Below are positions 22,829 through 35,546 of a stretch of DNA of 64,000 nucleotides, one piece after another (the stretch's first letter is position 1; every line of letters begins with the position of its first letter). Source of the DNA: Paragorgia papillata. Taxonomy: Eukaryota; Cnidaria; Anthozoa; Scleralcyonacea; Coralliidae. Both the position numbers and the translations under genes were made by a program. The DNA lies in assembly GCA_035771165.1 (NCBI GenBank), contig JAWNZC010000329.1:326001-390000 (forward strand), read 5' to 3'. The notes under the pieces are model-generated. The model was given only the letters and a program-made list of their open reading frames with translations, was not told where the DNA came from and did not search any database.

Positions 22829-24812
22829 GTTCAGAGGGTTGGCTTTTTGTTAAAAATTATGTGATGGGATACTTAACCTTTTTTCAGCCTGTTAGCCATT
22901 TTAAAAATCTTATATATCTTTTCTGGTTAACACCAGTTGAATTGTCTTTAGCACAGAACAAGTTCCTCAATGATTGTAAATGGTTGAGAAACTATATTCT
23001 TGACCATTTACAGCTTATTGAAAACTTTAGGATTTTTTTCTGGCTAAAACCAGACGATTTTATACAATACAACATATGGTCTTGGCTGTAAAGGGTTAAC
23101 TTGATAAAATTTTAGAAATTTTCCTTGCCCACATTTTGTTTCAAGTATGATGTTGCCTTCTCTTTAAAAACTCAATAATTCATGAAGAAAGCACAAAAAA
23201 AATCTAACTAAGTCCGCAGCTTTATTTCTGATAAAAAATAGAATTAGACAACATTGTTTTTAAAAATTACTACGCCAATGAACTTACCAAATGCGTCGTT
23301 TCTAAAACTATTCAAATCATTGGCAGTGTGTGTTTTATGAGATTTAAAATACTCGGCTATCGCCTCGTCTTTTAAATCTGATAAGAAAACACTGCTGTTC
23401 ATGTTTTAAATATTACTTCATGAACTGAGATATCTGCGTCTAATGTTTTAAGCAATTTGTACAATACAATGTTTCCATTTGAGTGATAAAGATAATTCGA
23501 GCTGTTTGTCTAGTCAAATCAAGGTTGCTTAAACTTTGGAAATTATTCTTGGGATTCTGGAATCTTCCAGAGGTTACTTCACCAAAGATAAAACAAACTG
23601 TGTGGTACTTGAATACAGAGAAAGTCAAACTAACACCATTGGTCCAGGAAGACAACGCTTATTTGAGACACATGGGTAATAATTAAATCTGTGCTTTCTG
23701 TTGCTTTGTTGACGCCTTCAAGCAAACCAAAATTGTTATATCGACGAGTTTCAAAACCTTGCCTACGACAACAAATAAAGAATATATCCTATTTTAAAGC
23801 TTGAACCATGACAACTTTTCTTGATGATGAAACTAAAGATTGATCTGTTTGAAACTGAAGTTAAAGATTCCGCTTCCACAGTTGGTGTAATGATACCTGA
23901 TTGGTTCCTCTGCATACTTTGGTTTTCAGCCTTGTCAGTTGCTTTATTTATCTATATTATTAACATGCTAAATGGTTGGAATAATGACTGAAAATTTGAG
24001 CCCAATTCTTTGAATTATAACTGGAACTATTTTACTAGTTAAATCAAACGTCTTGAACTTTACAAAGTGTATCTCTTTAATTTGGAAAACCACGAATACT
24101 GGCATTTGGTAAACTGACAACTGAATATCAACTACGAGCATTAAACTTTGATCTCTATGTTACCAGCACTGAAATGTTCAACCAGGAATATATTTTCAGA
24201 CATTCTTTATCTGGTTCGCACCTGTAGTTTATCATCATTGATTCATGGTATTATACTAAGGATGAATATCTAAACAAAACTTATCTGGAACTATCTTAAC
24301 TCTGACTGTCTACAGATTATCTCAAGAATGTTTAACTCATGGTCCTTCATATACCTGAACTCCACTAACATTAACCGTCAAACAACAACACTTTGAGAAG
24401 TTCTATTTTGACGAAAGCTGCATGTCCTGGCACCATTTTAAACTCTGACTGTCAACCTTCAGTTTACTCTATTTCAGATATTGGATTATTTACAGTTTTA
24501 CTCTAAGCCTGCCCCTCGTCAGAAAACTGAATGTTAAACATGAAAGAACGACAACGCTATATATCAAGACTAAAGTCTGGTTTGCAAAGCGACAACATGG
24601 TTTTGGTTTATACTAGAGAAACAGCTCTGAACTTTTAGCAAACCTAAATAAACACCCAGCTTCATCTTGCTTAAAAATTTAGTTGTGGATATCTTTTGCG
24701 GTCAAATTATTTCTTTTCCACAAAGTAAAATGATTTTGTATCAATTTGAGTGGATTTTATTAAGAATCAAAACCTTTACCCGTTATTTTTTGCAAAAAGC
24801 CAACCTCTGAAT
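22829..24812. mobile_element. TIR element (TTCAGAGG ends), copy B
   Basis: Same ends and order as the element in block A, without the 4402-bp insertion. It provides one of the two empty sites for that insertion. Confidence 0.6.
23288..23402 (-). CDS. Exon-like segment with splice donor, copy B
   Basis: Same length (115 nt), ATG and GTAAGTTC donor as the copies at 2673-2787 and 46722-46836. It differs at about six residues (for example MNSS, EYFKSH, RNDAF) and has no indel or stop. Confidence 0.4.
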
Positions 24813-27560
24813 AGACTGAATAATTAAACACAAACATTCTGTCAGTCACCCAAACAAAAATTGCACAACATATCAACAAGATTACAGATCTGTAAAATCT
24901 TGTGCGTTTTTAAGTATGTAGTTCTGACTATTATGTTTCTTTAATCGAAAATATACCAGAAAATGGCGGCTGTAATTTAACCGTAATACTTCGTAAACTT
25001 AGAGCATCTCAAAAAACAAATAAACAATATTTACTATTAATTCTTTGAATGTTTACTTGGTGACAAATTTTAACAGAAGCGTAACGATTTGTGGTAACAC
25101 AAGTCTAATATTTATTGATTAGCTTTTGATCTGTGGATTCAGACCTTTATCAGAGCAAATCTATTAAAGTTTTTAAAAAATCCGCCTACGATTTCACAGG
25201 AGAGTCAGCCATTGAATAGCACTTGGTTAGCTCTCTTCGATCAACAATCCGGATTCCATTATGTCATTTAATTAATTTTAGAATAAACGTATAAGCACGT
25301 AACTACGCCATTGTGTTCTTACGTCATTCTGGTTGTTTAGTTGTTTTGTTTATATTACGTGAGTCAACACGATGTTGGCATTTGCTCTGATGAAGGTCTG
25401 AGTCAACTGGTCGAAAGATCAGCAATAAATAATAAACTTGGTACTTCTTGATTCTATTATAATGTTTATTATGTTAACATAGATCTCGTTTTCCATTAAA
25501 ATTTATTTTTGTCAAGCCGTATTTCTCAATAATTCCCCGAAGGAACAAAGTTTACTATGCGAAAAAAAATTATGGTTAAATTTACATGTCGCCATCTTTT
25601 TCGGTACAGTTACTAAGTGTGAGTTAATGTGATGTAATGCTGATGTATTGTATAGTTTAAATTAATCTTATGTAAGTAACTGTAGCTCTGAAATTTAATT
25701 CTTTATTATAACTTGAACTGACAACAACTGTAGATTTACATTAATACAATTAGGATTAAAAACATTGAGTTTTCTTTTATATTATTAGATAGAGATAGTC
25801 TTGTATTAGTCTTAAACTTTTTTAAATATATTCATAATAAAATGATTCTTAAAAAGTGTGACATTTGCTGCATAATAAAATACATGGAAAAACTTCACAA
25901 CTTTGATTGGCTAAGAAAAGTGGAATTTTATTTTAAATGCAGAAAAGATGTAATACAATGCAAATTTTATCAGGTTGAGTATTAAGCATTTATTCTGATT
26001 GGCTAATAAAACGCAAAGAGAGCAAATCAAATGCTTATACGGATTTTGAAGGTTCTCAGTTTGCTCAAAGTTCCTCAAGCGCATGCACTATATGACTTTT
26101 ATCAGTATTCGATTATCACGGTTTTAATAATACTGTTAATTGTTGAAACATTTTGAATATCAAGGCCTTTTTTAAGGATTATCCCGTTGGGTGGAGGGGG
26201 GGGGGGAGCATTTACTAAAAATGATTCTTTTAGGGGGGCCTGGAGGAATGGCCCCCGGTGAAAATTTGAAATTTGGAGTTTCGGAAATGCCATTTCCTGC
26301 ATCCTGAAAGGTGATTTTAAGGATTGTCTTTACATTCGTATCGCTTAATTCTTTGTTCATTTGTTTGTACTTCAGCAAAAAGGAACTTCCTCTGAGGGGA
26401 GGGGAGCAAAAGCAATTCGTAGCGGGCCGGGAGGGGGGATGGGGGGAGGGACTTGCCTCCTTTAACTTGTATGTTAAAAAAGACCCTGGTAAATGCAGAA
26501 AAGATATAATACAGTGCAAATTTTGTCATAGACCATATTCATAAATGACCGTGGAATTAATATTCTTTTATGTGCATATAAATTAGCTCCTCTGAACTCG
26601 TTTTCATGCGCGAAATTCAAACGAATCTTTACTCTAAAACGAGGTTGAGGGGGGGGGGGGGGGGGGCTAATTTGTATCCATATAAAAGATTTTAAATCGT
26701 CTGCCGTTCATGAATAAGGTCTATTTATTCTGGTTGGCTAAAAAACTCAAAGAGAGCAAATCAAATGCTTATACGGATTTTGAAAGATATTCATTCAAGT
26801 TTTCCACAGTTCTTCAAGCTCATGTACTGCATGACGTTTATCAGTATTCGATTATAACTGCTTTTATAATACTATTAATTGTTAAAACATATGGAAAATT
26901 GGTAATTATATTAAAACTCGAATCGGAAATCAATTCCTACTTTTCAGTTTTTTTGTCTTGATAATTGTTGCTTGATTTTGATTCAGAGAATTGATATAAA
27001 CAATTAAACGACTTTGAAGTCTCTAGTCTGTAAAAAACCAAAGTAGAAACTTCAAAGCTGAAACGTTTATATCAGTTTTTGACGTCTATTAAGCAACGAA
27101 TGAACAGAGAAAGATTACAAGAAAGCATTTATTTTACCTTTTAGCAGTTCAAATTACCAATTTCAAATATGTAGCTTGGGGTAGCTGTGTTTTACTTCAC
27201 GACAAAATCCAATATGGCGACCATCACTATCAAAAGCATTTTGTTGAATTATAAAATGAATTGTGTTTTAATATTTGCCACTAAAGTACCAGCAAGACGT
27301 TTAGAAGATGTTATGAGTGAATGGTTTGATGTATTCGTTGAATGAAATGTTTTTCAAACTATCCAAGCTTTGAGAAGTTGGACACTGAGTGTTGTGTATT
27401 GTTCATTTGCTTCAAACTTTTGGAATAAGCATGATTTCTCGTGTAATTTTGGAAAAAAGTATTTGTCTTTTCTAAATTGGTTTCAAAATCATGATATTAC
27501 AGTATGCACAAGGCCTGACTGACTGAAGGTAAGTTATATAATATGATTTTTTTATATGAT

Positions 27561-27652
27561 TTATATAATATGAGTTTGTCCAGATTTCTAATAGGTTAAT
27601 ATGTGGAAGATGTAGTGTTTGCAGTAGGTAACAGAGTGCTCAATACCTATTC

Positions 27653-27720
<68 letters not shown>

Positions 27721-28170
27721 TTCATGAGATAATCAGCCAATTACAATAGTTCATTCAATCACCTGATTGAAGTTGCATACTCCAGTAAAACCCAAGATAT
27801 TAGAATGAAAACCGGTATTCATCTAATTCTTAAGATCTCAATTATCTATACAAAATAAACAAGTTGCTGTTTGAATAAGTTTTGGACACACTCATGAGTA
27901 AAATCTCATGAGGGTTTATTTTAATTGAAATCACTTAATTGAGATGCCATATCAACAACTTGTTTATCGTATTTCATCAGGGGAATCCAAACATTCAAAA
28001 ACAATAAAACCACTTGGTCTTCAGCCTCGTGCTTTCATAGTTTTTTCTCGTGTTTGGATCCCCTGATGAAACACTCAAACTGGTGTGTGTGTAAATCTTA
28101 ATAACTCTAAATCTTAATATATATATACCGGTAGTATAGTTTAAGTTGCAACTGTCAGTTTCACGCGTGA
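27561..28170. other. Intergenic with (TA)n and a fold-back
   Basis: (TA)n at 27652-27715. An inverted pair at 27965-28075 (TTTCATCAGGGGAATCCAAACA and its near reverse complement) belongs to the same family as the hairpin at 51150-51265. No gene. Confidence 0.6.
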
Positions 28171-28198
28171 TCTTCAGGCGACTGAGTTGTTTCGATTT

Positions 28199-28480
28199 GT
28201 GGGGCCGCTTAAATGGTTTTGGTCAAAATGTGGGCATGTGGGTGGTGAAACAATAAATGCATTCCTCAAATGGTTTTGGTCAAAATGTGGGCATGTGGGT
28301 GGTGAAACAATAAATGCATTCCTCAAATGGTTTTGGTCGAAAGGTGGGTGTGTGGGTGGTGAAACAATAAATGCATTCCTCAAATGGTTTTGGTCAAAAT
28401 GTGGGCATGTGGGTGGTGAAACAATGAATGTATTCCTCACAAGGTTTTGGTCGAAAGATGGGTGTGTGGGTGGTGGGTTC
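28199..28480. repeat. 57-bp minisatellite, about 5 copies
   Basis: Units repeat every 57 bp (19 codons), with AATGGTTTTGGTC and GTGGTGAAACAATAAATGC as landmarks. Because 57 is a multiple of three the array is open on both strands, which makes false ORFs. No start context or domain supports translation. Confidence 0.9.
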
Positions 28481-28845
28481 CTCAAATTCCTTTCCTTGTT
28501 TTGATTGTTGATATTAAATTTATTTTTATACCTGCATAAGTCGAAAGGATTTCTGATCTTTTATTGAGTAAAAAGTGTCTGCTTTCATGATACAAAGTTT
28601 CTCTTCCAAACATAAATTGCAATTGCCTGATCTTCCTGAGTAGGAAGCCGCGCGTTTTAAAATAGGCCAGGTTATGTTGAAATTTTGTTTCTTTCTTTTA
28701 AATCCCAGACGTGTTTCGAAAGTTCGTTTTCATTTGACTATTTTTTGTTTTGGAAAGATTTAGTGTGATTTCTGTATCGCTCTTTGAAATTGTTTGCTGT
28801 CATGCCAGTGTGGTGTTATTTTATTTATGTCGCTTGTGGAAACAG

Positions 28846-28881
<36 letters not shown>

Positions 28882-29160
28882 TATTTAAAAACCGAGTCAG
28901 AGTGCTTTATCATTGTATATAGACGCGAGCCGAAGGCGAGCGGCTATATACCAATGATAAAGCACGATGACGAGGTTTTTAAAAGGCTTCTAAAATCACC
29001 TTTTGTCTTATATAAATGAATAGAACAATAAAGTTGAATTTTCCAATGCAGTCATGTGTTTATGTTTTAAACTGACCTGGGAATCGTTAACAATTTTTTA
29101 TGGTAATGAACATGAAAGCAGTATGAAGTGGGTTTGAAATATTCAAATTTACTCTTTTGA
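28481..29160. other. Intergenic with an inverted repeat at 28878-28985
   Basis: Near 28878 an arm containing GTGCTTTATCATTG is repeated in inverted form as CAATGATAAAGCAC, around a GAGCCGAAGGCGAGC hairpin. Otherwise nothing recognised. Confidence 0.5.
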
Positions 29161-29170
29161 GGATGTGTTC

Positions 29171-30629
29171 ATGGCTCGTTTTCGAAGTTCACGAAGCACT
29201 GAGGAAGAGCGAGAATTATTTAAAAAGTCCACTCCTCCTAGCACAAGATACGCCACGAAGTGGGCAATTAAGATTTTTAACGAATGGAGGGGAGCCAGGG
29301 AAGTGAAAGAGGTGGAGACAAACGATGTTGGCTTCGGCATTGACGATGGTAGTTCAATACAGTCGTTATGCATCCCACTGCAAGAGTTGGGTGCGGTGTC
29401 CTTGGCCTTTTGGCTAAGGAAATTTGTTGGAGAAGTGGCTAATGCAAATGGAGAGCGTTATCCTGCACGTACTTTGTACTGTTTGATATGTGGTTTAAAT
29501 CGGTTTCTATCAGACGTTAAGGGAACTGATACAATAAACATTTTGGACAAGAAAGATCGAAGGTAGGTTTATTCATGCTTGCATGTCGTTGAGGAATTGC
29601 ATAACAGTAGTGGACATTGTTATATTTGTTATTTACTGTAGGTTTATATGGTTCCGTAAGGCATTGGACGCTGAAATGAGGACGCTACAGGCTCTGGCAT
29701 CGCTGTGGCAACGAAGAAGAAAGAGCGTAATGAAATTACGGAAGAAGAGGAAAAAGTTTTTTGGGAGAAGAAACTACTGGGAGGACATACAGCCGAATCG
29801 CTATTGCACACGCTGTATTTCTACAATGGAAAGCTATTCGCAATAAGAGCTGGTGAGCACCGGCTGTTGCGGTTGAAAGAACTTCTCATTGTCGGACAAT
29901 TCTATAATATTTAACGAAAGTATGTCAAAGACTTTTCACGGTGGTTTAAACGATCTTAAGTATACACCTCGTAGTGTAGAGCATGTGTGTCATAAGTCAG
30001 GAGAGAAGCACGAGCATTGTCTTTTGTCACTGTACAAGTTGTATTTCTCCAAAGTTGATAAATTAGCGGAAGGAAAAGAGTCGTTTTACTTATAAGCCGC
30101 ACCGAGATAAGTTTGTGTTTCGTTATGAAAACAGTGTGGTTGGTATGAATACGTTGAACAGTATTCTTCCTGAAAAGCTTTGTGTAAGGCTGGTCTTGAA
30201 CGTAAGACGGCTCATAGTTTAAGAGTGACGTGTGCCAGTCGTTTGTACCAAAATTGCATAGATGATAAACGAATTCGTGAACGTACAGGCCACAAGTCAA
30301 ATGCACTACAGAGGTACGAGAGAACTTGTAGAGAACAAATATGTCAAGTAAGTGAATGTCTTGGAGTACCAAAGATGTTGAATTTGTCAACCAGCATTGG
30401 TGACCCAGAAGACGGTGTTAGTAATGTGAAATTAATGCAGCAGAGAGCAAAATCAGATGATTTTAATTTCAGTGAGTTTGATGATGATGTTTCGGATGAG
30501 GTTTTGGCGAATATTGATGAGAGTTTTTTGTGTGAGGATATGTCAGATAATATGTGTGGTGGAAACGCCAATTGTGTTGTAAGTCCTGTATTTAATAATT
30601 GTAACATTACGATTAATTTTGGAAAATAA
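29171..30629 (+). pseudogene. Crypton/DUF3504-type tyrosine recombinase, degenerate
   Basis: Exon 1 (29171-29562) holds the N-terminal core-binding-like region and ends in a GTAGGT donor. After a 79-nt intron (29563-29641, CTGTAG acceptor) the frame continues RFIWFRKALDAEM. The rest needs frame changes near 29700, 29900, 30090 and 30180. Catalytic elements are still visible: Arg in YFYNGKLFAIRAGEHR, HSLR of the HxxR box, TGHKS, and the Tyr in ALQRYER. The last 149 codons are open and end with NCNITINFGK, typical of the family's C-terminus. Family: YR-encoding Crypton transposons and host genes derived from them (ZMYM/KCTD1-like DUF3504). Probably an inactive copy. Confidence 0.75.
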
Positions 30630-30870
30630 AGAGAATTTGCTATGGTTTAATTTCGGTAACTAGAAGAATGACACGAGCCAATAAATATCATAAAGGCACA
30701 TGTGATTTATATCATAAAGGTACGTGTGATCTATATACGCATATTAAATGAATACGCGGTAGTCTATATCGCGGTATAAAGAGGTCTTCATGTGACGTAT
30801 TGTGATGAATTTTATTGGACGATTATCTCATTAATTATTCATGAATTTTAGAAATATATATATATATTAT
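30630..30870. other. 3' flank of the recombinase copy
   Basis: Contains ATTGGACGATTATCTCATTA (30811-30830), which is an inverted near-match of a phrase at 27715-27740. The pair could be the outer ends of an element carrying the recombinase, but 3 kb separates them and the match is about 25 bp, so this is tentative. Confidence 0.3.
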
Positions 30871-30942
30871 ATAGAACTGTTTGATCTATACCAACACATC
30901 TTTTATTCAGACATAAATCTTGCATGTTCACTCTAAGACTTA

Positions 30943-30970
30943 CGTCTCAATCAATTCCAAGCGTGACCAT

Positions 30971-31002
<32 letters not shown>

Positions 31003-31742
31003 CACCCAGGCATTTGTCGGGCATTCGACGATTCACCTCTTCCCAGGGTCGGGCATTTGCCTCTGCAGGTCATCCCCGGGGTGGGGAATTTGTTGAAGTG
31101 CCTACTAGACTAAATAGTATATACTTGCCTGTTATTTTCTTGAAAAGTAACCTGGCAAAAGTAAGTACTGTAAGTCTATACTCAATTACGAAAATTCTAT
31201 CTTTTATAAAGGCACACCACATATTTCATACTAATACATGCTCATCCACTTCTCTAGCTTTTTCATATAAAACTACGATATATTTATTTTTGCCATAAAA
31301 ATACCACTGACTCAGAAGCGCCAAAAATGTCGCATGTCTACCATTCTTTAACCATATTCTAAGATATGCCATGCACATTGTGATTGCGATGAATCATGGT
31401 GGATTTACAGGAGTTTGAGGGGAATGATGTGCCGTTTGTGGCTTCCTGGCTTCAGGAAAAAGGCTTGGACAACTTAGTTGAGACGTTTGAAAGTAGTTTT
31501 TGACCTTTATTTTATAAATATATGTTTATGTTTAATAATATGGATGGTCACGGCTGCTTCAGTTGTCTGACAATATAAACATCTGCTTCTTTAAATTCCC
31601 ATGGCTGGGGCATTTGCATCAATTTCAAGACCCCTCTGTGGGGATTTTGTACAGCTATGCTGACCCCATGGTGGGGCATTTGCAGTACTCTAATGCAAAT
31701 GCCCGGGGGGGGGGGGGGTCACGCTTGGAATTGATTGAGACA
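30943..31742. mobile_element. 800-bp MITE-like element, TTA target duplication (PIF/Harbinger-like)
   Basis: Ends are inverted repeats GTCTCAATCAATTCC followed by AAGCGTGACC. TTA flanks both sides (30940-30942, 31743-31745). Units 2 and 3 show the empty site with a single TTA near 33738 and 34946. A TTA duplication fits PIF/Harbinger. Just inside each TIR are long C or G runs. The interior has repeated GGGGCATTTGC phrases and one exon-like frame. No transposase. Confidence 0.8.
31396..31503 (+). CDS. SAM-domain-like exon inside the TTA element (captured?)
   Basis: ATG at 31396 opens 35 codons containing FVASWLQEKGLDNLVETFE, which resembles the first helices of a sterile alpha motif (WL, GL, F spacing). 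A weak GTAGTT donor could follow ETFE. The rest of a SAM domain is absent. It may be the first exon of a SAM protein. Short, so uncertain. Confidence 0.35.
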   Translation: MVDLQEFEGNDVPFVASWLQEKGLDNLVETFESSF

Positions 31743-31986
31743 TTAAAGTGTAACTAAATGAAAATGCAAGAAAATGAAAGACATAGAACCTTTGATACGC
31801 TCTAACAACAAGCCTTGTATATCTTTTAAGTTTGATCTGTACTACTAACTAACACATTTTATACCTCTGGCATGAATCTTGCATCCCTATATACTAAGAC
31901 TTATAACACTGTTATGATATTTTATAAAACAGATATTCAGGATCCGTATCATGAATTTTAAAGAGTTCATCTGTAAGGTTCCTTGC

Positions 31987-32794
31987 CAGTGCTTTCAATG
32001 AGGCGAGCGCGATCGCGCTCGCGCTCGCCCACACGCTCCCAGTTCGTTCTGCCAGCGCGATTGATCGCGCTGGCAGATAAGTAATTTGTCATAAAACGCG
32101 CTCGCAGATTATCTTCCACTGCCTAGAAATGGAGTAAATAAATGCTCAGTTCTACATAATATGAAAATAATGGAATATTTCTTGTTTACTCTGTGCAGGA
32201 GTATACAGTCTAGCTTATAAAAACAAATCAATAAACCGGCGGTGTGGTTTCGAACAACTTTATGCACGCATATTTACGAATTATGGCATCACAGGGAGAT
32301 AAATTGTTCTTGGTTTTATTAAATTAACGGGTTTAGATATTAAATATTTTTAGTTTGTTTCTAGTGGCAGGCTAACTGCACTCTCCAGTGACGTACTGTA
32401 CTGTACTGTATTGTCTTGCTGCATATTGTTTAATTGATATTCGTATTATTAAAAGACTAGCCGAAATCGGCGAAAATGCAAAATAGCGTTCGTTTGCTCA
32501 CGGGGACGTCCGCTGCATGTTCCGGCGCGGCAATATCGGGATAAACACTACAAAATCTCAAACTTTATGCTAGTTGTGCAGATGAAAACCACAAATGACA
32601 CTTAAAACATTGGTTTGAAGTTCATTTTTATGATAATAGACTGTTAAAATTGACCCAGGAAATGTAACAGGAAGTCATCAACATAAACCGGCGCTGTTTT
32701 TCAAGAAAAAAACAAATCGCGCTGCCCAGTTGTGAAATCTGCTCTGGCGAGCGCGATCCATCGCGCTGGCGTATTTTATTCATTGAAAGCACTG
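31987..32794. mobile_element. 808-bp non-autonomous DNA transposon, CAGTG ends, 5-bp target duplication
   Basis: Ends CAGTGCTTTCAATGA and its exact reverse complement, flanked by CTTGC on both sides (31982-31986, 32795-32799). Units 2 and 3 show the empty site (GTTCCTTGCTGAGATG). GC-rich palindromes built on GAGCGCGATC lie just inside both ends. No transposase frame. The ends look hAT-like; the 5-bp duplication would also fit some hAT groups or Transib, so the superfamily is open. Confidence 0.85.
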
Positions 32795-35546
32795 CTTGCT
32801 GAGATGCATTTCATCTTAATAAATTATCGAGGTGTTGTCCCTTTTCTACGCAGTTAAAATTGTCGGTCAAACGTATAGTGTATTTTTCAAGTTGGCTGTC
32901 TTCATCTTTTGTTGAGGTAAAATAATTATTTCAGATCCACTTAGTTCTCAAGGTAAGATAGCTATAATATGATATAGATATTAACTTAATACATTTCTGA
33001 TTGAAATAAGTTATGTATTTAGACAAATCAAATGTTTTGACTGAGAAGATAAGGGATGGACATTCATTTAGATTTATTTTAACTGTTCTATGTCTAACTA
33101 TAAGAAGAACTTCTATTATTACTTTGCACTGGGAAAGTCAAGTTTGAATATTTCATTGATTTGAACTAGATTTGGGTTCTATCTTTGGGTTAAACAGACT
33201 TTTGATTTAGAATTAGTATTCCTAGTTATCTTAGAGGGGTGGGTAAATGAGTAACGAAACCTAGCACACTTTCACGAATAGGCGTTAGATTGTAAAGGGA
33301 GATGTTGTGTTTATATTGACATACATAAAACCAAATTATACCGGCCGTTTGCTGGTAATTTGACAGTTGACTTGAGTAAAGCGAGAAATTTCAACCGAAT
33401 TTTGAACACTTCAAATACCGTTAAGTCAAGGCAAATTTTTTGCTGAATTATGTGGCGGTAGATAACTCTGAAAGCTTCTCTTGAAGTTCATGTTCTACTG
33501 AAGATGATTCTTCGTAACTATTTATTTGTTAGGAATGTTAGTTTATTGCCAAGTTTAGATATAACTAAATATTAAGAAATACAAGAGATTCTGGAAAGTG
33601 AAAGAATGTTTGATACGCTCTACTTATTATTCAAACAACAAGCTTCCTAGCCTTCCTTAAATATATATATCTTAACTTTTTGATCTTGTACCAACACGTC
33701 TTTTATTCAGTCATAATCTTGCATGTTCACTCTAAGACTTAAAGTGTAACTAAATGGAAATACAAGAAAATGAAAGACATAGAACCTTTAATACGCTCTA
33801 ACAACAAGCCTTGCATGTATATCTCTTAAGTTTGATCTGTACTACTACCTAACACATTTTGTTCTTCTGGCATAAATCTTGCATCTACTAAGGCTTATAA
33901 CACTGTTATGATATTCTATACAACCGATATTCAGGATCTGTTTCAGCAATTTGAAGGAATTTATCTGTGACGTTCCTTGCTGAGATGCATTCATCTTAAT
34001 AAATTATCGAGGTGTTGTCCCTCTTCTACGCAGTTAAAATTGTCAGTCAAACGTTTGGTGTAATTTTCAAGTTGGCTGTCTTTATCTTTCGTTGGCGTAA
34101 ATAAAACTATTTCAAATGCACACTTAGCTCTCAAGGTAAGATAGCTATAATATGAAATAGATATTAACTTAATACATTTCTGATTGAAATAAGTTATTAA
34201 TATGTATTTAAATAAAGGAAATGTTTTGACTGAGAAGATAAGGGAGGGACGTTCATTTATATTTCTTTGAACCCTTCCGTGTCTAACTATAAAGAAACTT
34301 TTATCATTCCGTTTGCACTGGGGTGGTTAACTTTGAATATTTCATTGATTTGAACTAGATTTTAGTTCTATCTTTGGATTAACAGACTTCTGATTTATCA
34401 ATTAATATTCTAGTTATCTTAGAGCGATGAGTGCACGAGTTACGAAATCTAGAACACTTTCACGGATAAGTGTTAGACGGTGGAAAGATGAATTGTGTGC
34501 GCTTAACATAGATAAAACCAAGCTACCCGTTTGCTGTTAATTTGACAGTTGACTTGACTATAGCGAGAAATTTCAACAGAATTTTGAACACACTTCAAAT
34601 GCCGTTGAGTCATCAAATTTTGTCCTCCTGAAGTCTGTGGTGCTACACAACCCTGTCGAAAACATCTCTTAATGTTCATGTTCTCAGTACTGAAAATACT
34701 TCTCGGAACATATTTAATTGTTAGAAATGTTAGTTTATTCCCAAGCTGGACATAACTAAATGAGAAATACAAGAGATACTGGAAAGTGAAAGTAAAATAA
34801 TGTTTGATACACTCTACTTATTATTCAAACAACAAGCTTCCTAGCCTACTTTAAATATATATATATATCTTAACTGTTTGATCTGTATCAACACATCTTT
34901 TATTCATGCAGTCGTAAATTTTGCATATTCATTCTAAGACTTACAGTGTAACTAAATGGAAATACAAGAAAATGAAAGACATAGAACCTTTAATACGCTC
35001 TAACAACAAGCCTTGTATATCTCTTGAGTTTGATCTGTACTACTAACTAACACATTTTCATATACTTCTGGCATAAATCTTACATCTCTACTAAGACTTA
35101 TAATACTGTTATGATATTTTATAAAACAGATATTCAGGATCCGTGTCAGCAATTTGAAGGAATTTATCTGTGAGGTTCCTTGCTGAGATGTATTCATCTT
35201 AATAAATTATCGGGGTGTTGTCCCTTTTCTACGCAGTTAAAATTGTCGGTCAAACGTTTGGTGTAATTTTCAAGTTGGCTGTCTTCATCTTTCGTTGACG
35301 TAAAATAACTATTTCAGATCTACTTAGTTCTCCAGGTAAGATAGCTATAATATGATATAGATATTAACTTATTATGTATTTAGACAAAGCAAGTGTTTTA
35401 ACTTAGAAGATAAGGGATGGACGTTCATTTAGATTTCTTTTAACTGTTCTATGTCTAACTATAAGAAGGAACTTCTTTTATTACTTTGTACTGGGAAAGT
35501 CAATTTTGAATATTTCATTGATTTGAACTGGATTTGGGTTCTATCT

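Larger units (their letters stand above)
21564..27560. repeat. Segmental duplication block, copy B
   Basis: Matches block C (43980-51075) from just past the stop codon, and block A from about 22797 on. It contains the TTCAGAGG element (22829-24812), the fold-back at 25107-25440, the G-run tracts and the MITE at 26527-26724. Compared with C it has about 270 bp extra near 23790-24070. It lacks the C-specific insertion near 44385-45340. No gene beyond the exon-like segment at 23288-23402. Confidence 0.9.

Noticed and set aside
28174..28504. Repeat protein on either strand
   Set aside because: 57-bp minisatellite with period divisible by three; both strands open, no domain.
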